Assembly: GCA_026419785.1 (NCBI GenBank)
Contig: JAODTK010005833.1
Span: 310,001 to 374,000 of the forward strand
From: Sclerodactyla briareus
Lineage: Eukaryota > Echinodermata > Holothuroidea > Dendrochirotida > Sclerodactylidae
Direction: 5' to 3'
Length of the DNA stretch: 64,000 nt
Below are positions 10,201-21,349 of this stretch, in pieces. Both the position numbers and the translations under genes were made by a program. The notes beneath the pieces are model-generated. The model was not told where the DNA came from, did no database searches, and was given only the letters and a program-made list of their open reading frames with translations. The first letter of the stretch is position 1. Every line of letters begins with the position of its first letter.

Positions 10201-12560
10201 TAATAATAAAAATAGAAGTTAATTAACATTTATAGAGCGCCAGTATCCAAAGGAACCCAATGCTCAAAGGCGCTTGTGCTCAACGATAAGCCTTAGTAAA
10301 TAAATATTTGGTGCTGATTCAAGTTGTAGAGGAAGTTCGTTCCACGAGTATGGAGCAGCGACGGAGAATGAGCGACCGGACCGAAGGCACTTCAGAGTCC
10401 ACCGAGGGCCATGTAGAAGAAACTGGGATGAGGAACGAAATGTCGCTCGGTAAGTCGGCGGTCGTCATGCTCTCGAGATACTGAGGTGCCAACATGGAGG
10501 GCCGTGTAAGTATATGTGATTCCGAACTGGCTTCTGTACAGGACGGATAACCAAGTAATCGGCCGTGGAATGGTGTATATGGTCAAACTTCATAGAACGG
10601 GTTATGAGAAGGGCGGGCGTGTCCTGCGTGCGTTGAAGCAGCTTGATTCGATACTCGGGAAGTCCATTTAAGAGTGCATTTCGAAATCCAGTTTGCGTGA
10701 TTACTGCATGAATGATGATCTGAAGATTTCACGGACAAGAATTTTGGGTAGTAACCGGCAAGGTATCGAAGCGAGATCGAATCAGCATAGCCTCTGTCTT
10801 GTTATCATTTAATTTCAGTTTGGTTCGAGCAAAACAATCCTTGATGTCACTAAGACAGGCTTCAGCAGAGGGGCTGGTGAGACAGAATGAGATTTTGAAA
10901 AAAAGCAATGTACCAATTGTGTAATCGGCATACTGATGGAATTTAAAGCTATTTCGCCGAATCACGTTGCCAAGTGATTGCAATGTTACAGCGTATGAAA
11001 TAGGAGAGTAAAAACTGACCCCTGTGGAAACGCCGCCGCGAACCGAGGTGCTGCAGCGAATGTTTACCTCCGAGAAAACGCTTGGATCCTGTTAAGTATG
11101 AACAAGCCAGGTGTGGGCGACACCATCGATACCCAGATGCTGCAGGCGATCACATTAGAAGATTACTGGGTTCCGATGGTTGTCGAATGCCGCTGAGAGG
11201 CAGCGGGGAGTTGAGGAGGACATAATCGCATTTAGCCAGCGAATTTCAGAATGTCATAGTACAGGCGAAGAGTGGCTGGTCTCGGTACTATGGAAAGGTC
11301 CGATAGGCGGACTGCATCGGTTCCAAAAGGGAGTTTTGGTTGAGGTACTCGTTGAGTGAGCAGCCAAAACTCTCTCCTGACCTCTGGATAAGAAGCGAGG
11401 TTGGAGAGTTGGACGATAGTTACCCATGTCATCGCGTGGGTCGAGGACTCGGTTTCTTTAGAAGTGGACCATGCACACTTGGCGACAAACTTGAGCGGTT
11501 CAGTCCGACAACAGATTCCAGCGAAGAAAAAATAATAAATGTTTAACTAAGCGCAGCTTGCTGAGAGGATTTAACCAATGAAGGGGGTTGAGCGGAATCT
11601 AAGCTGCACGATTTGGTGGGAGAAGCATGAGGAGGATTTGACAGGAGTCCCCTGAAGGTGGCGTAGTGAATGATAATAGATGATGTAGCTACTGCTCGGA
11701 AACTGCAAGTCCGCATTGAACATCCGGTCAGCGAGGATTGGCGAAAGCGGAGATTTTGTCAAATTGGTTGGCAAGAGTTTCGGTCGATGTATGGGGAACG
11801 GTAGATGATGCGGACTGATTGTGGATGAAAGGGAAAGAGAAGACTTCTTTGAACAACGTTAATGTCATTCTCATTGTCGTTGATAATCCCGGAATAATGA
11901 TGGAGTTCGCACACCCCGGCGGTAATGATCAAAGTTCAATTGCCTGCATGCATCCTTATAGATCTGCCACTGTGATTTAAGTTTGATGGCGCCACAATTC
12001 ACCTCTGTTAAACGCTTCTGCGATCTTTGCGTTCAGCCACGGCTGGTGTGAACCAACAGATTTCGGCATTCACGACAGTACTCGTTTTTTCACGCCTTAG
12101 CATTCGTCTCTCAAGGAATTTCGCCCGAGGAGGTGTGTAGGATTCGACTACAGATAAAATATCAGATGGAGGGTCCACAATAATAGGGCAAGTAGCAATA
12201 TCCGTTCGCAGATCGTTCATGATGATAGACGCAGCGGTACTGTATTCCCGTTTCATGCGCCGCGTTTTGATTGCGCAAATGTTGCTAAAACGGGACTAAG
12301 GTCTGACGGTCACAGAAGCCTCAACAGGAAGAGAGGATGGCATAAAGAGAAATCTCATTGACTAGGACCAGGGTCAGAGTGTGGCACAGATGTGCTAGGC
12401 TCGGGACAAGCTGAGATAGAACATGAGATGTAAGCAGATCCAATCAATAACTTTCGGGTGTTGGTGTCGCTGGGGTTTCGACGTGGCAAGTCAAAGTCAC
12501 CCACAAATACGCTCTTAGCATCTTGGGCTGAATGCGTTGAATGTACTCTCTGTATACTAC
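10201..12560 (-). mobile_element. L2-type LINE, 5'-truncated, decayed
   Basis: Read on the minus strand. The C-terminal part of an apurinic-like endonuclease is seen at about 12,510-12,440 (FVGDFDLPRRNP..DTNTRKL; GDFN is GDFD here). A linker follows (RAKFLERRMLRREKTS near 12,110). Reverse transcriptase remnants include NVIRR..FKFHQYADYT (about 10,960-10,918). The catalytic YADD is YADY, so one metal-binding Asp is lost. KLKLNDNKTEAMLIRSRFD follows, then HDDRRLTERHFVPHPSFFY (about 10,470-10,410). The 3' end carries the L2 hallmark 'gcgctctataaatg' followed by an AT-rich tail ending near 10,201. Many frameshifts. Truncation within the endonuclease fits incomplete target-primed reverse transcription. 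No target duplication was recognised. Confidence 0.8.
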
Positions 12561-13849
12561 CGAATTAGTAGAAAGGAAGTATTAAATTACGATTCCAAGA
12601 GGTTATAGAAAAACATTCCATTGACGGTAACTATAAACACTTCAAACCCTATTTAAACGTTAGTACAGTGTTACTATGGAGCCTTAGTTTAAGGGCCAGT
12701 CTGGGATCTCATTTTTACGGTACCGAACGTAGCTCATTTAAATATAACCAAAATTTGCACATTGCATTGCAGCAGTGACGCGATCGGAACCAAGAATCTG
12801 CATACAATCAATTATGTACGGGATTTGGGAATATTCTTCCTGGCACTTGAGATGAACCTAAAGACACACAATATGTAGAATAAAGTGACAAAGTTGTCCC
12901 AAAAACAATTTCCTACTTACGTAGGGTCTACTAAATTTGTTAGCTTTCAAGTACAATACAACTTGTCAAGTAAATTTGAATCCATGTTCAAGCACCGTTT
13001 AGTTTGTTTTTTCTCGTTGTCATCGTGTAGGAAATGGTGGCGTACTCTGATTTGATTACGTAATGGTGAGCGCGGGTCCTTGTATCAAAGTTTCATTGTT
13101 TGTATTAGGCGGCGTATATATAGTAATACATGTGAATAACTGTAGGAATTACATGGTGTGTCGTTGTGTGAGCGCAGTGTCTTGTCTTGCGTGTTGTAAC
13201 ATTAGAGGCGTCGTAAATGGCAACTCCACAGCGAAGTGTACGTTTGATAGAGGTGTCAGGTTGGGCGTACATTAAATCAGCTGAATGCGAGTGGTTCATT
13301 ATGATTGTGCATGTGAAAATCATGCCATCAAACTGTTCAGTTCATAGAATGGTCGGTTTATTTGAAGTGACAACTTTTAAGATTATTGAATTTCATCACT
13401 GCTAGTTGACAATTTCCAAATTGGCAACATTCGATGACATCATTTATCGTTACCAATTTTAGAGAAGAGGTTAAAGACACATGTCTTAACTTTCCCAATA
13501 TAATTGGTGATTATGACATCGCAAAAGGTTGCCAGTTTGCCCAAATAACCAAATATATGAAATTTGAGGAGCCAATCTTCCAACCGAAAATGCTCTAAAC
13601 AGTGACCAAAGTGATATTGAATGATTTTCACTTCTCTCCAACATTTAAAACACCGAAGCGAGTATTAAATTTGGTTGGACTTGGCTTGATACGCGTCGAC
13701 CGGCGAGCTTTCCGACTTGAAAGCAGAGGACGCCGCTGCCCTTGTACTGTATGGGGGCCAGTATAATGACATACAGACACTGAACAACTCCAGAGCATAC
13801 AGTTACTGCTAATCCATTTGAATTGTCCGTAAACAATTGGAGGAGGGGG
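12561..13849. other. Unassigned stretch
   Basis: Frames of 60-82 codons on both strands lack known motifs. The right end (13,630-13,849) may contain the diverged catalytic part of the DIRS recombinase, but none of its signature residues could be found. A poly-G run at about 13,854-13,866 marks the boundary. Confidence 0.3.
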
Positions 13850-15440
13850 GCAGGAGGGGGGGGGGGAATAACCTAGAAATATATGTGCCACTGCTAATCC
13901 TAACTTCAGCCACTTGAATACATTGCTTAAGACAACTGTAAGCAGCAACCTCTGCTTGGGTTCAGGTCCGTACCACCTGCGAACAAGTGGGCGGGAACCA
14001 ATTGTGTGCCAGTCACTGAAATTATTCAAGGCCGGGGAAGCAGATCGTGCTGTGTTATCAGCACTATAACTTATGCATACATGAACCAGTTCAGTTGGGA
14101 ATGAAGCACACTGACCACAGGTGGGCAAATGGGATCAACTGATCCCCAGTACAGAATTCGAACCACCTGTTCTATACACGTCATATTGTATCTGGGTAGT
14201 CGGCCTCTATGAAACGAAGAGTATGGAGTTGGTCACTTCTGAAAAGCCCGTGTCTCGCAACTCTGCGAGACACTGGCATTGCACCAACTATACTTGTCGT
14301 GTATACGTAGAGGATGTGATTGTAGAGGGTCCCCTGGTACTGACAGGACACGTTTTCCCATGGGTAGGGAGACGTGGGATATCCATGGCCATGGTCCACA
14401 ACTGTGTGTATCATGGTTGCGTGGGCCACGGTGGAGCTAGGAGTACTCCCTTCACATGATCTTTCTTTATATTTTGGAGGGTTCCTCTGTTAGCAGAAAA
14501 AAACATTTATAGCAAAAGCGTCTGGGTCTCGACGCCACGAGATGAACGGGCATATTCGCTTCGAGAGGCAAATTAAGTCTATTTGAAATATGTGACGATT
14601 CAGCATCCAGTCGGCTAGTATAAATTCTCGTTTCAGGCTATCCTCCTTTGAACATTTTTTCCAGGAAATGGCAACATATATTTGCCTATCATAAACAACA
14701 CATTCCATATCTTCTTTGGCTACTAAATTGCATTGAGTAGAATGTGAATTACCCATGACATTCATGTATGCAACAGCGGTTCAATTTTCTGTTAACACAC
14801 TGATGTGCTCATGACGCCAGTCTCCAACGTTTTGAGGACAAAATAAATGGCCAGCATTTCAAAGACATTGATGTGATGGAGCATTCCATCTACCATGAGC
14901 TTCAGGCCTCAGGGTACGGGAAGTGAACACCCCAACCTTGCAAAGAAACATCTGTCTTGATTATTATATCAGGACCGGGCTCTAATTTGCGCTTAGACGC
15001 TCTGAAAAAAAGGTATTTTGCCACCAATCAATTTTCTCGAAAATACCGGTGTGGAACAGAAATTGTTTCATCGAAATCGTCATGATACTTTTGGGACAAT
15101 TCCACTTCAAGCAGTTCCAGCTCCAGATAGTAGAGTGTGACCATATTGCACAACTGGGAAGAGGGAGACAAAGATTCCTATGGCAAGAGCAATCTCCAAG
15201 ATTTTTTTTGTTGTCGCTTGCCCTGGAATTGCCTAACTTCTCGAAGAGCCGAGTCAATTATTCTGGCTTGGGCCGGACAGTCATAGATTGCGAATCGAAC
15301 CAAGAGAACGTCAGATTTTCACTGGGATTGAACACCGACTTGACAGGGTTCACCACGAACCGACTTTTTCAAACAGTTGTTAGTCAAAAACAATGCCACA
15401 CTTCGAATTTCAGGTGTATATTTATCTACAAGCATTTAGG
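13850..15440 (-). mobile_element. DIRS-type tyrosine-recombinase retroelement, decayed
   Basis: Minus-strand order matches DIRS-group elements, which use a tyrosine recombinase instead of an integrase. Distal reverse transcriptase lies at about 15,378-15,290 (VVNPVKSVFNPSENLTFLGF, via frameshifts), then IALAIGIFVSLFPVVQYG (about 15,200-15,140). RNase H has KTDVSLQGWGVHF (about 14,957-14,919), HINVFEMLA (about 14,872-14,846) and TAVAYMNVMGNSHSTQCNLV (about 14,785-14,726). Next come ADWMLNRHIFQ (about 14,617-14,585) and SWRRDPDAFAINVFF (about 14,535-14,491), the conserved block between RNase H and recombinase. The recombinase N-terminal core-binding region follows separately. At least a dozen frameshifts or stops. 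The catalytic R..HxxR..Y part was not found. The left limit is unclear. Confidence 0.75.
13975..14110 (-). pseudogene. Core-binding (N-terminal) region of the DIRS tyrosine recombinase
   Basis: Lies in a 166-codon open frame (14,128-13,628). PTELVHVCISYSADNTARSA, then HTIGSRPLVRR, corresponds to the family pattern 'FL..L...GysY.TIn.ARSALS....G.HPLV.R'. This helical domain grips the core DNA site in tyrosine recombinases. The following VVLSNVFKWLKLG fits the linker into the catalytic domain. Beyond about 13,870 the frame runs into a poly-G/C tract and similarity is lost. Confidence 0.65.
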
Positions 15441-16259
15441 CAAGATTGCTTATTGCGTTATTTCAAAAATTACGTTTTTGTCACTAGCTATGGTATGAAA
15501 TCTCACCCGTCTAGGAAATATACTGGCAGTGAGGGAGTGTAGTATGAGAGTCTAGACTAGACTAGACATGACTATTACCTATTTGCCATATAGTACTACG
15601 CACGTACATTAGGTTAAGACGATTTCAAAGTATTTCCCCTTCCATCGTTATTAGTTTCTATTCTCTCTTGTGCGCGGTGCGTTCTGTTCTGTGTTTGTAG
15701 AATTGAGTGTTGTTCTGTTTGGGACCTATTTAGCGAGAGTTGTTTCTCTTTTGGGACCATTGTATTTGTGTGACCTATTGTCTCGTTAAGTTACTTTCTT
15801 TGGGTTACGCTCCGTGGGCCGTGTAGTAGCTTTAATAAATCCTTTTTAGTAATTGTCAACATTATTGATTTTCTTATTTTTGTTAGTGAGTTGCTTGGTG
15901 TGCTTGGTGCTTTTCTATTTGCTTTCGTGTTTAGTTTGTCTACTGACTATATATATTCGCTTCCTCCCATTTATCAAGTTGACCTATACATTGTATTCTT
16001 TGTTTGAAAGTGCGATTATTCTGTGTTCGATTAATTCGTTAATACTGTGTTTTTCGTGTCTTTTTTCCTTCTTTTTCGTAGTAAAGTTCTATACGTCTAT
16101 CTTCTCTTCTATCTACCTGTCCGTCCGTCTTTCTATCCTTGCTGTCTGTTTTCGTGTTTTGATAATTACTTTTGTGGGTTTCTAGTCTGTTTGTTCCTTG
16201 TGATGTTATGTTGTTGTGGTGGTGTTTCATTTGCTTGGTAGTGGTCTGTTTGCACACTA
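15441..16259. other. Unassigned T-rich stretch, possible LINE 5' region
   Basis: Plus-strand T-rich sequence with frames encoding Leu/Phe/Ser-rich peptides (15,853-16,185), which is compositional. It may include the 5' untranslated part of the LINE that follows. I cannot set the element's start. Confidence 0.3.
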
Positions 16260-16739
16260 TGGAGAGCGAGTGGGTTTCCTGTGTAGTTGTGACATGTGGG
16301 GGACTACGATCGTTCGGGGTGAGATTTCAGGAGACTAAAGAGACAGTTCTGTGTAGAAGTAACAGGAGTGTGTCAGGTTAGCGGAATTGGAGATGGGTAC
16401 TGGGAATTGTGGGATTAGGAGGAATGGAGAGTCGGGCCCGCGGAGTTGGCTGTTGGTCCCCAGCCTTGCTACTAGGGATAGTTTTAGTGTGCTGGCGGTA
16501 GACGGGGCGTGCAGGGGGGTAAATCGGGAATGGTGACGTAGGCGGTGAGAGTGCAGGGGATAAGAGGCAGCTAGAGCCGGAGGGGGAAGGTAAGGTAAAG
16601 AGAAGTGTTTGCTGGCTGGGGATTCGATTATCCGGGGGGGTTGTTGATCGTGAGTTACCGCGTGTAAACAAGCCGGAGCCTACGTGTTTGCCTTCCGCGA
16701 GGAAAGAGAACGTTAGTGCGACGGTAAACAGGATTGTGG

Positions 16740-17060
16740 AGGAAGAAAACGTGGTGGTTGTTGAGATAGGAACTAATAACTTTCCGAGCGTCCGTCAGAA
16801 TTCCTCTGATTCAGATTTGAAGAGTTGTGTTCAAGATAACGTCTACTAGGTCTAAATGTAGCGATGTGGGTTATTCTCCAAGGTTTGACAGTCGAGTTAC
16901 GATAGGAAGATAGCGGGCCGAAACGGAGTGGTTAGGGGTGGGAGAACGGGGAGGTGCATGCAGTTTGTAGACGTCTCGGGTTTCTTGGAAGGAGGATCTT
17001 TTCGATTAGGATGGTCTTAATGGTACAGTGTTAGCCAAGTTGGTTAAATTTCTGTGTGGA
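16740..17060 (+). pseudogene. LINE ORF1 remnant, SGNH/GDSL esterase-like
   Basis: EENVVVVEIGTNNF (about 16,740-16,785) resembles the GTND block of the SGNH-hydrolase domain known in ORF1 of several CR1/L2 LINEs. Near 16,965-17,060, RFVDV..F and a shifted frame reading DGL..NGTVLAKLVKFL resemble the C-terminal D..H block of that domain. The catalytic His is not legible. The match is by motif order only. Confidence 0.45.
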
Positions 17061-17219
17061 AGGGTTGTTAAACTAGATCCGGTGGCGAGGGTATCAGGTT
17101 CACTACTGGGAGGGTTGTAAATAGTAAGTATCGCAGTGGTACCAGCCGAGCAAGGATATTATTGCGATAGCCGGTTGGCGAGCTGTATTTCGCGCTAAAG
17201 TGCCAAACATTCCCAGAAC

Positions 17220-17800
17220 AAATTTGATGAGTTCTAGATTTTGGCCCAGGGGAACGGAAGTCTGTCGTAGTTGGAATTACAAAGTCTTGGCTAAACAGTG
17301 AAAGTTTCCACAGCCCGAAGTTCACGTTCCAGGATATGTTGCTTATATGAGGTTGAGGTATGTGAGGTCTGACTTTGAATTTGAGAAGACAGAGATTGGT
17401 TTTAATTATGTCGATTACGTTTATGTGCAATTCCTTCCAACGCTCCAGGTATTCCGGATCTTTAAAAGTTGGGTTGTATATCGTTCGCCCCACAGCACAT
17501 GAAAGCAAATAACTGCTTGTTTTCGAAATGCTATTAAAAGTTTCCGGTAAGAGTACACTTATTATGGGTGACCCAAGTTTCCCAGATATCTCTTGGTTTG
17601 ATAATGAGGAGTGGGTACTCATCGATCTGACTTTTTAAATGTCACCCGAGATCGTTTCCTTTCGCAGCTTGTCCCATTCCCTTACAGAAAACATAATATT
17701 TTAGATTAGTTTGACTGTTGAGAAGCGATACAGTTTCGTGGATAACTTAGAGGGTTAAAGTGAGCTTGGTGCAAGTGCCGAGTGATCACAATGATAACTT
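17220..17800 (+). pseudogene. LINE apurinic-like endonuclease remnant
   Basis: VVGITKSWLNSESFHS at 17,264-17,311 is the GITESWL block with E changed to K. LIMGDPSFPDISWFDN (about 17,558-17,605) is the GDFN-PDI-W block. LGASA-based sequence at about 17,765-17,790 is a degraded GASDH block. A 184-codon minus-strand frame over the same bases (17,068-17,622) is its shadow. Confidence 0.75.
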
Positions 17801-18129
17801 CTGATGTGTCTTGTGCCGTCAATAATCTGACAGAGCGTTGAGCTCGTTCCTTGCTTCTTGAGGGTAGCATTTCTGGGTTTTTGAGTAAAGTAGATTGGCC
17901 TAAATTGTTAGGTTTTGAATACTGTTGACTCATGGAAGGGTTTCATTGGAAAAGTTAGCGAGGTAATTAAAGCTTACGTTCCTTGAGAAAAGTGTCGCAC
18001 CTAGAACAAAAGGCCATGTTGGATGAATAGGGTGGATTCTCTGGCCATTAAAGGTGATAGACATCTTCGGCGACTTAATCGTTCCACTGGTCCTGTCTGA
18101 TTTAGATTGGATCGAAGTTCAGCAGAAGC

Positions 18130-19440
18130 TAGTCCAACGTAAGTTTCTGGAGCTACTGCTCGATTTTGAGAAGCATATTGCCCCTATATGAAGGATAATT
18201 CTCTTGCGTTTTTCTCCTATGTTAGGGGGACGCAGAAAGTCAAGGACAGCTAAGTCCATTGTTAGTATACAGCCAGGTAATACAACCAGAGATAGCCAGG
18301 AGATAGCTAGCGTATTAAATAACTATTTTTCGTCGATATTCTACACAGTAGAACTTGGATAATTTCGCGATCCCGGATTGGCGTGCTCATTTGAGTATTG
18401 GTAATATAGTTTATTCGCCTGATGTGAGACTTCCTACGAACACGCACTAGGGTGAAACTCATGGTCCGGACGGAGTTTGCCCCTTCTTATTGAATATATG
18501 TATGTATATTACTATTATTTTCAGACGTAATCTGGCTAAGAATTTGTTTTCCCGAATATTTGGAGTAGAGCAAATGTTTCTCCTATTCTCAAGAACAAAA
18601 ATCGGTCTCTTCCTTGCAGGCCAGTGAGTCTTACTAATGCTGTCTGCAAGGTGTTGGAATCCATATTCGGGATCATATGGTCGATTTTCCAATGAGTGTT
18701 GTCTAATTCGAGGTTCCCAGCAGGGTTTAGGAACTTGCTACGTGTTAGACGGAATCCTGATATTTTTATGGAAGATGTTAATAGTGCGTGACAAAGGCAT
18801 TGCTGTATATAATTTCAGTAGAGTGTTCCGAAGACGCGTTGACAAAGATTGTAATATGAGGTCTCTGCTCAAGATGTGGGGAAGTTTTGGCATAGCTTCT
18901 TAATAGGGAACAACGAGCAGTCATCAACGGGCGTTCGTCTTTTTGGCAAAAGGTCACTTTAGTGTTCCCCAAAGATCGGTTCTTGGGTCATTACATTTTC
19001 TGGCGTATATTGACGATCTTGAAGATTCGATGCATTCCAGAGTATTCTGTCCAGTATGGATTCCTTAATTCTCGAAAGATAAGCAGTTATATGTAAACTT
19101 CACTCATAGGGCTACTAGATTAATTCACTGTCATATATTTTTACCGTACTAGGAAAGATTAGGGCGTCCCAGTCTAACTTCGATGAAGCTGAGACGAATC
19201 GAGGTGATTGGATTGTTTTTTTCCAATTGTTATGGATTAGAGGGCCTTTTCATCCACTGTTTCTTTGAGTTTTCAATGTTACCACAATAGGGGTCATTGC
19301 TCAAGCTTCGTGGCAAACGCTGTAAATCGGACATTCGTTTCTATCCACAGAGAGTTTATTAATGAGTGGAATAGACTTCCTGAATATGTGCCCTGTCTAC
19401 GAGTGTAAATTTGAACAGAGTTGATTCATTTTCCAAGAAT
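18130..19440 (+). pseudogene. LINE reverse transcriptase remnant
   Basis: In order: SIVSIQPGNTTRDSQEIASV and LNNYFSSIF (about 18,252-18,340); GPDG (about 18,462); RPVSLTNAVCKVLESIFG (about 18,618-18,672); FMEDVNSA..KGIAVYNFSRVF (about 18,765-18,835); SVPQRSVLGSLHFLAYIDDL (about 18,963-19,022). The first catalytic Asp block reads YNFSRVF and PQG is PQR, so the enzyme is dead. FYPQREFINEWNRLPEYVP (about 19,340-19,395) is the family's C-terminal NEWN.LPE block. Confidence 0.75.
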
Positions 19441-19562
19441 TGTGGGCGACTTCTTCGACATCTGGGTTATTCTTCTCTTTTGGAATACTGTGGCTTCAGG
19501 GTCTTTCTGAGGATGGTCGTCCTTCCTGACCCCTTTCCACTGAACTAAATAAACTAAAATAG

Positions 19563-19835
19563 GTGACCCCATGAATTTCACTACCCAATTTGCTGATGCT
19601 ACCCGACATTGTGGGTCATGCTCTCAGAGAAGAGAGGATGAAACAGGAAAGCGTTATCAAGTTAAATTCTGACTCTTTTCGCTGTGAAATGCAGCCACAC
19701 AAGAATCTCGACAAAGACCATCCGTTCCGAAATATTTGATCTAGTAGTAGCGTATCGATCGGCGTGCATACGTGCGAACGGTGGTCAACCTGCTGCATCC
19801 AATACGGTAATCTGCTGACTGTTTAGGCGAGAGCT
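19563..19835. other. Unassigned spacer
   Basis: Nothing recognised between the LINE tail and the minisatellite. Confidence 0.3.
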
Positions 19836-20145
19836 GTTACAACCGATACTGACATAACTAACCGACAATGAATCATTAACCGATAATGATATAACATTTG
19901 ACCGAAAATGAATTAACAACTGATAATGATATAAAATTTACCGATAATAAAAGCAACTTTTCTTACCGATATGAATCAAGGCTTTAACCGATATGCAATA
20001 AATATATTTTAATTGATATGGATCACCAATTTGATCGATAATGAAGTAACTTTTTCAACTGACAATGAACCAAGTATCTAACTGATAAGGAATCACCAAT
20101 TTGACCGTTAATGGAGTAACGTCTTTAAGTGATGATGAATCAAGG
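19836..20145 (+). repeat. AT-rich minisatellite (ACCGATAATGAATCA type)
   Basis: Degenerate units of roughly 20-36 bp built on ACCGATAATGA(A)T with variable spacers; about ten units. The same units occur inverted at 23,645-23,785 and, with the flanking word 'gagct..gttacaaccg', inverted at 31,595-31,665. Confidence 0.75.
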
Positions 20146-20354
20146 ATCGGGGTATCGCACCCCTCCACCCTCCACCCCGACTCCACTCCCAACTAGTCCG
20201 AGGACTACCGTCAATACTACTGTCAAAGGGAGGACAGCCAGTGAAAGATCTATGACTTTAGTCAAACTCAGGTAATCTGACCCTTTTCACCTATGCGCAG
20301 CTTGGGCAAAGTGCACTAGACCTATTAGCACGGCACCAGTGGAGTTAGCATGAT
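20146..20354. other. Unassigned spacer
   Basis: C-rich to about 20,190; no motif. Confidence 0.3.
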
Positions 20355-20600
20355 TTACCGATCAGCATGGGCCAGAAACCTGCCTTTTTCGTCCACCCAC
20401 CAACACGCCGGATTGAGTAATGACAGCGTCACTTTCATTGACGTCGATAGCTTCTGAACAACCTCTAACGCATCCATCTCAGGTAAAAACATCCGCTTTT
20501 TACCCTCTACTGCCCGCACCGCTCGTAACTGCAGTTGGCCAGCTAGAATCTTCAAACAGGCTCGTGTGCGCTCGGGCGTGATGGTGACATCGTAGTCGGA
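20355..20600 (-). CDS. Open segment of protein-like composition, possible exon, unidentified
   Basis: Minus strand, open from just after a TAG to a TAA, 82 codons: SDYDVTITPERTRACLKILA, then EGKKRMFLPEMDALEVVQKL, then LNPACWWVDEKGRFLAHADR. Composition is balanced and unlike the low-complexity frames nearby. I do not recognise the family. The upstream AG sites lack a good polypyrimidine tract, and the opposite strand is also largely open, so it may be chance. Confidence 0.25.
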   Translation of the reverse strand, partial: SDYDVTITPERTRACLKILAGQLQLRAVRAVEGKKRMFLPEMDALEVVQKLSTSMKVTLSLLNPACWWVDEKGRFLAHADR

Positions 20601-21020
20601 CTATCTGGTCTGGTTTTGCCAATATTTCCAGTTGTTTTCCGTTGCTCTGAGTGAAGCTGCGATTGTTCTGGTTCGGATGTGAGAGCAAGGGGGGGGTAAC
20701 ACGGGACTTTGGTTCAGACAGCTGTTTTGTATATCCCCCCGACAAGTTTTCCATTCACATCCAAGGTATTCAACCGTTATGAACTACAGGCGCGGTTCCA
20801 TATAGTACAAGAAGGTGGGGGGGGAGGTATGGGAATAGCCAAAAAAACCGTGTCCTTTGGTAACCACAGGAATTGGTGTCGGCTGCAAACTCCTTCCGGT
20901 GGATTCAGGTTTTATTTCCATCATTCTTCTGAGCTCCGCGTCTGTGACCCTAAGAGTGTCAATGGGGTTGATATTTCAGGGAATATCAACCTCTCACTAC
21001 GTTTCCCATGGCTCCAACTT
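20601..21020. other. Unassigned stretch
   Basis: Contains short G and C runs (20,690 and 20,815). Overlapping plus frames (20,709-21,023 and 20,857-21,171) have no recognised domain before the cysteine/histidine-rich part described next. Confidence 0.3.
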
Positions 21021-21345
21021 TAAGCATTATTTGTTGCCGCAAGAGTTCCACAAATGTCCTTTTTGCTCTTTGGAAACCTTTTTTTTTCTGTCGCATTTTA
21101 TTAATGGGGAAAACCACACGAGGGTTGCCTCAGTCTTTTATGCGTTCAAGACCTCTGAAGAGTCATCGTAGAGAGAGAGAGAAACCTCATCGCCTCATCC
21201 CGGTCACTCACAGAACGCAACAGTGCGTAGTGATTCCATGACTCATCTGACAACCCATAGACAGACACAAGGACAAATGTTAGATTGTACCTCTCATCAT
21301 GGGAAACTATCGTCTGACAAATTTCACAATTTTCCCAACCAACCA
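21021..21345 (+). pseudogene. Possible C2H2 zinc-finger remnant
   Basis: Across shifting plus frames the sequence reads FHKCPFCSLETF, then YAFKTSEE, then LKSHRREREKPHR, then SDSMTHLTTHRQTQ. C-x2-C, a Phe, S-x2-L-x2-H and an EKPHR linker-like word occur in zinc-finger order over three or four repeats. Several cysteines and histidines are missing and no single frame spans them. Suggestive only. Confidence 0.3.
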
Positions 21346-21349
21346 TAGG

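Larger units (their letters stand above)
16260..19562 (+). mobile_element. CR1-group LINE, near full length, decayed (family member 1)
   Basis: Three domains in order on the plus strand: an ORF1 remnant with esterase-like motifs (16,740-17,060), an apurinic-like endonuclease (17,220-17,800) and a reverse transcriptase with C-terminal region (18,130-19,440). The 3' end is a short tail of ACTAAATAAACTAAA type near 19,540-19,560. A second member with the same domain order and tail is at 51.88-54.29 kb, also on the plus strand. Frameshifts throughout; inactive. Confidence 0.8.

Noticed and set aside
15049..15498. 149-codon plus-strand open frame
   Set aside because: Antisense to the DIRS RT region, which has family motifs on the minus strand.
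17068..17622. 184-codon minus-strand open frame, the longest in the window
   Set aside because: It lies exactly antisense to the LINE endonuclease, whose GIT.SWLN and MGD..FPDI.W motifs are on the plus strand. The antisense peptide has no recognised motif.
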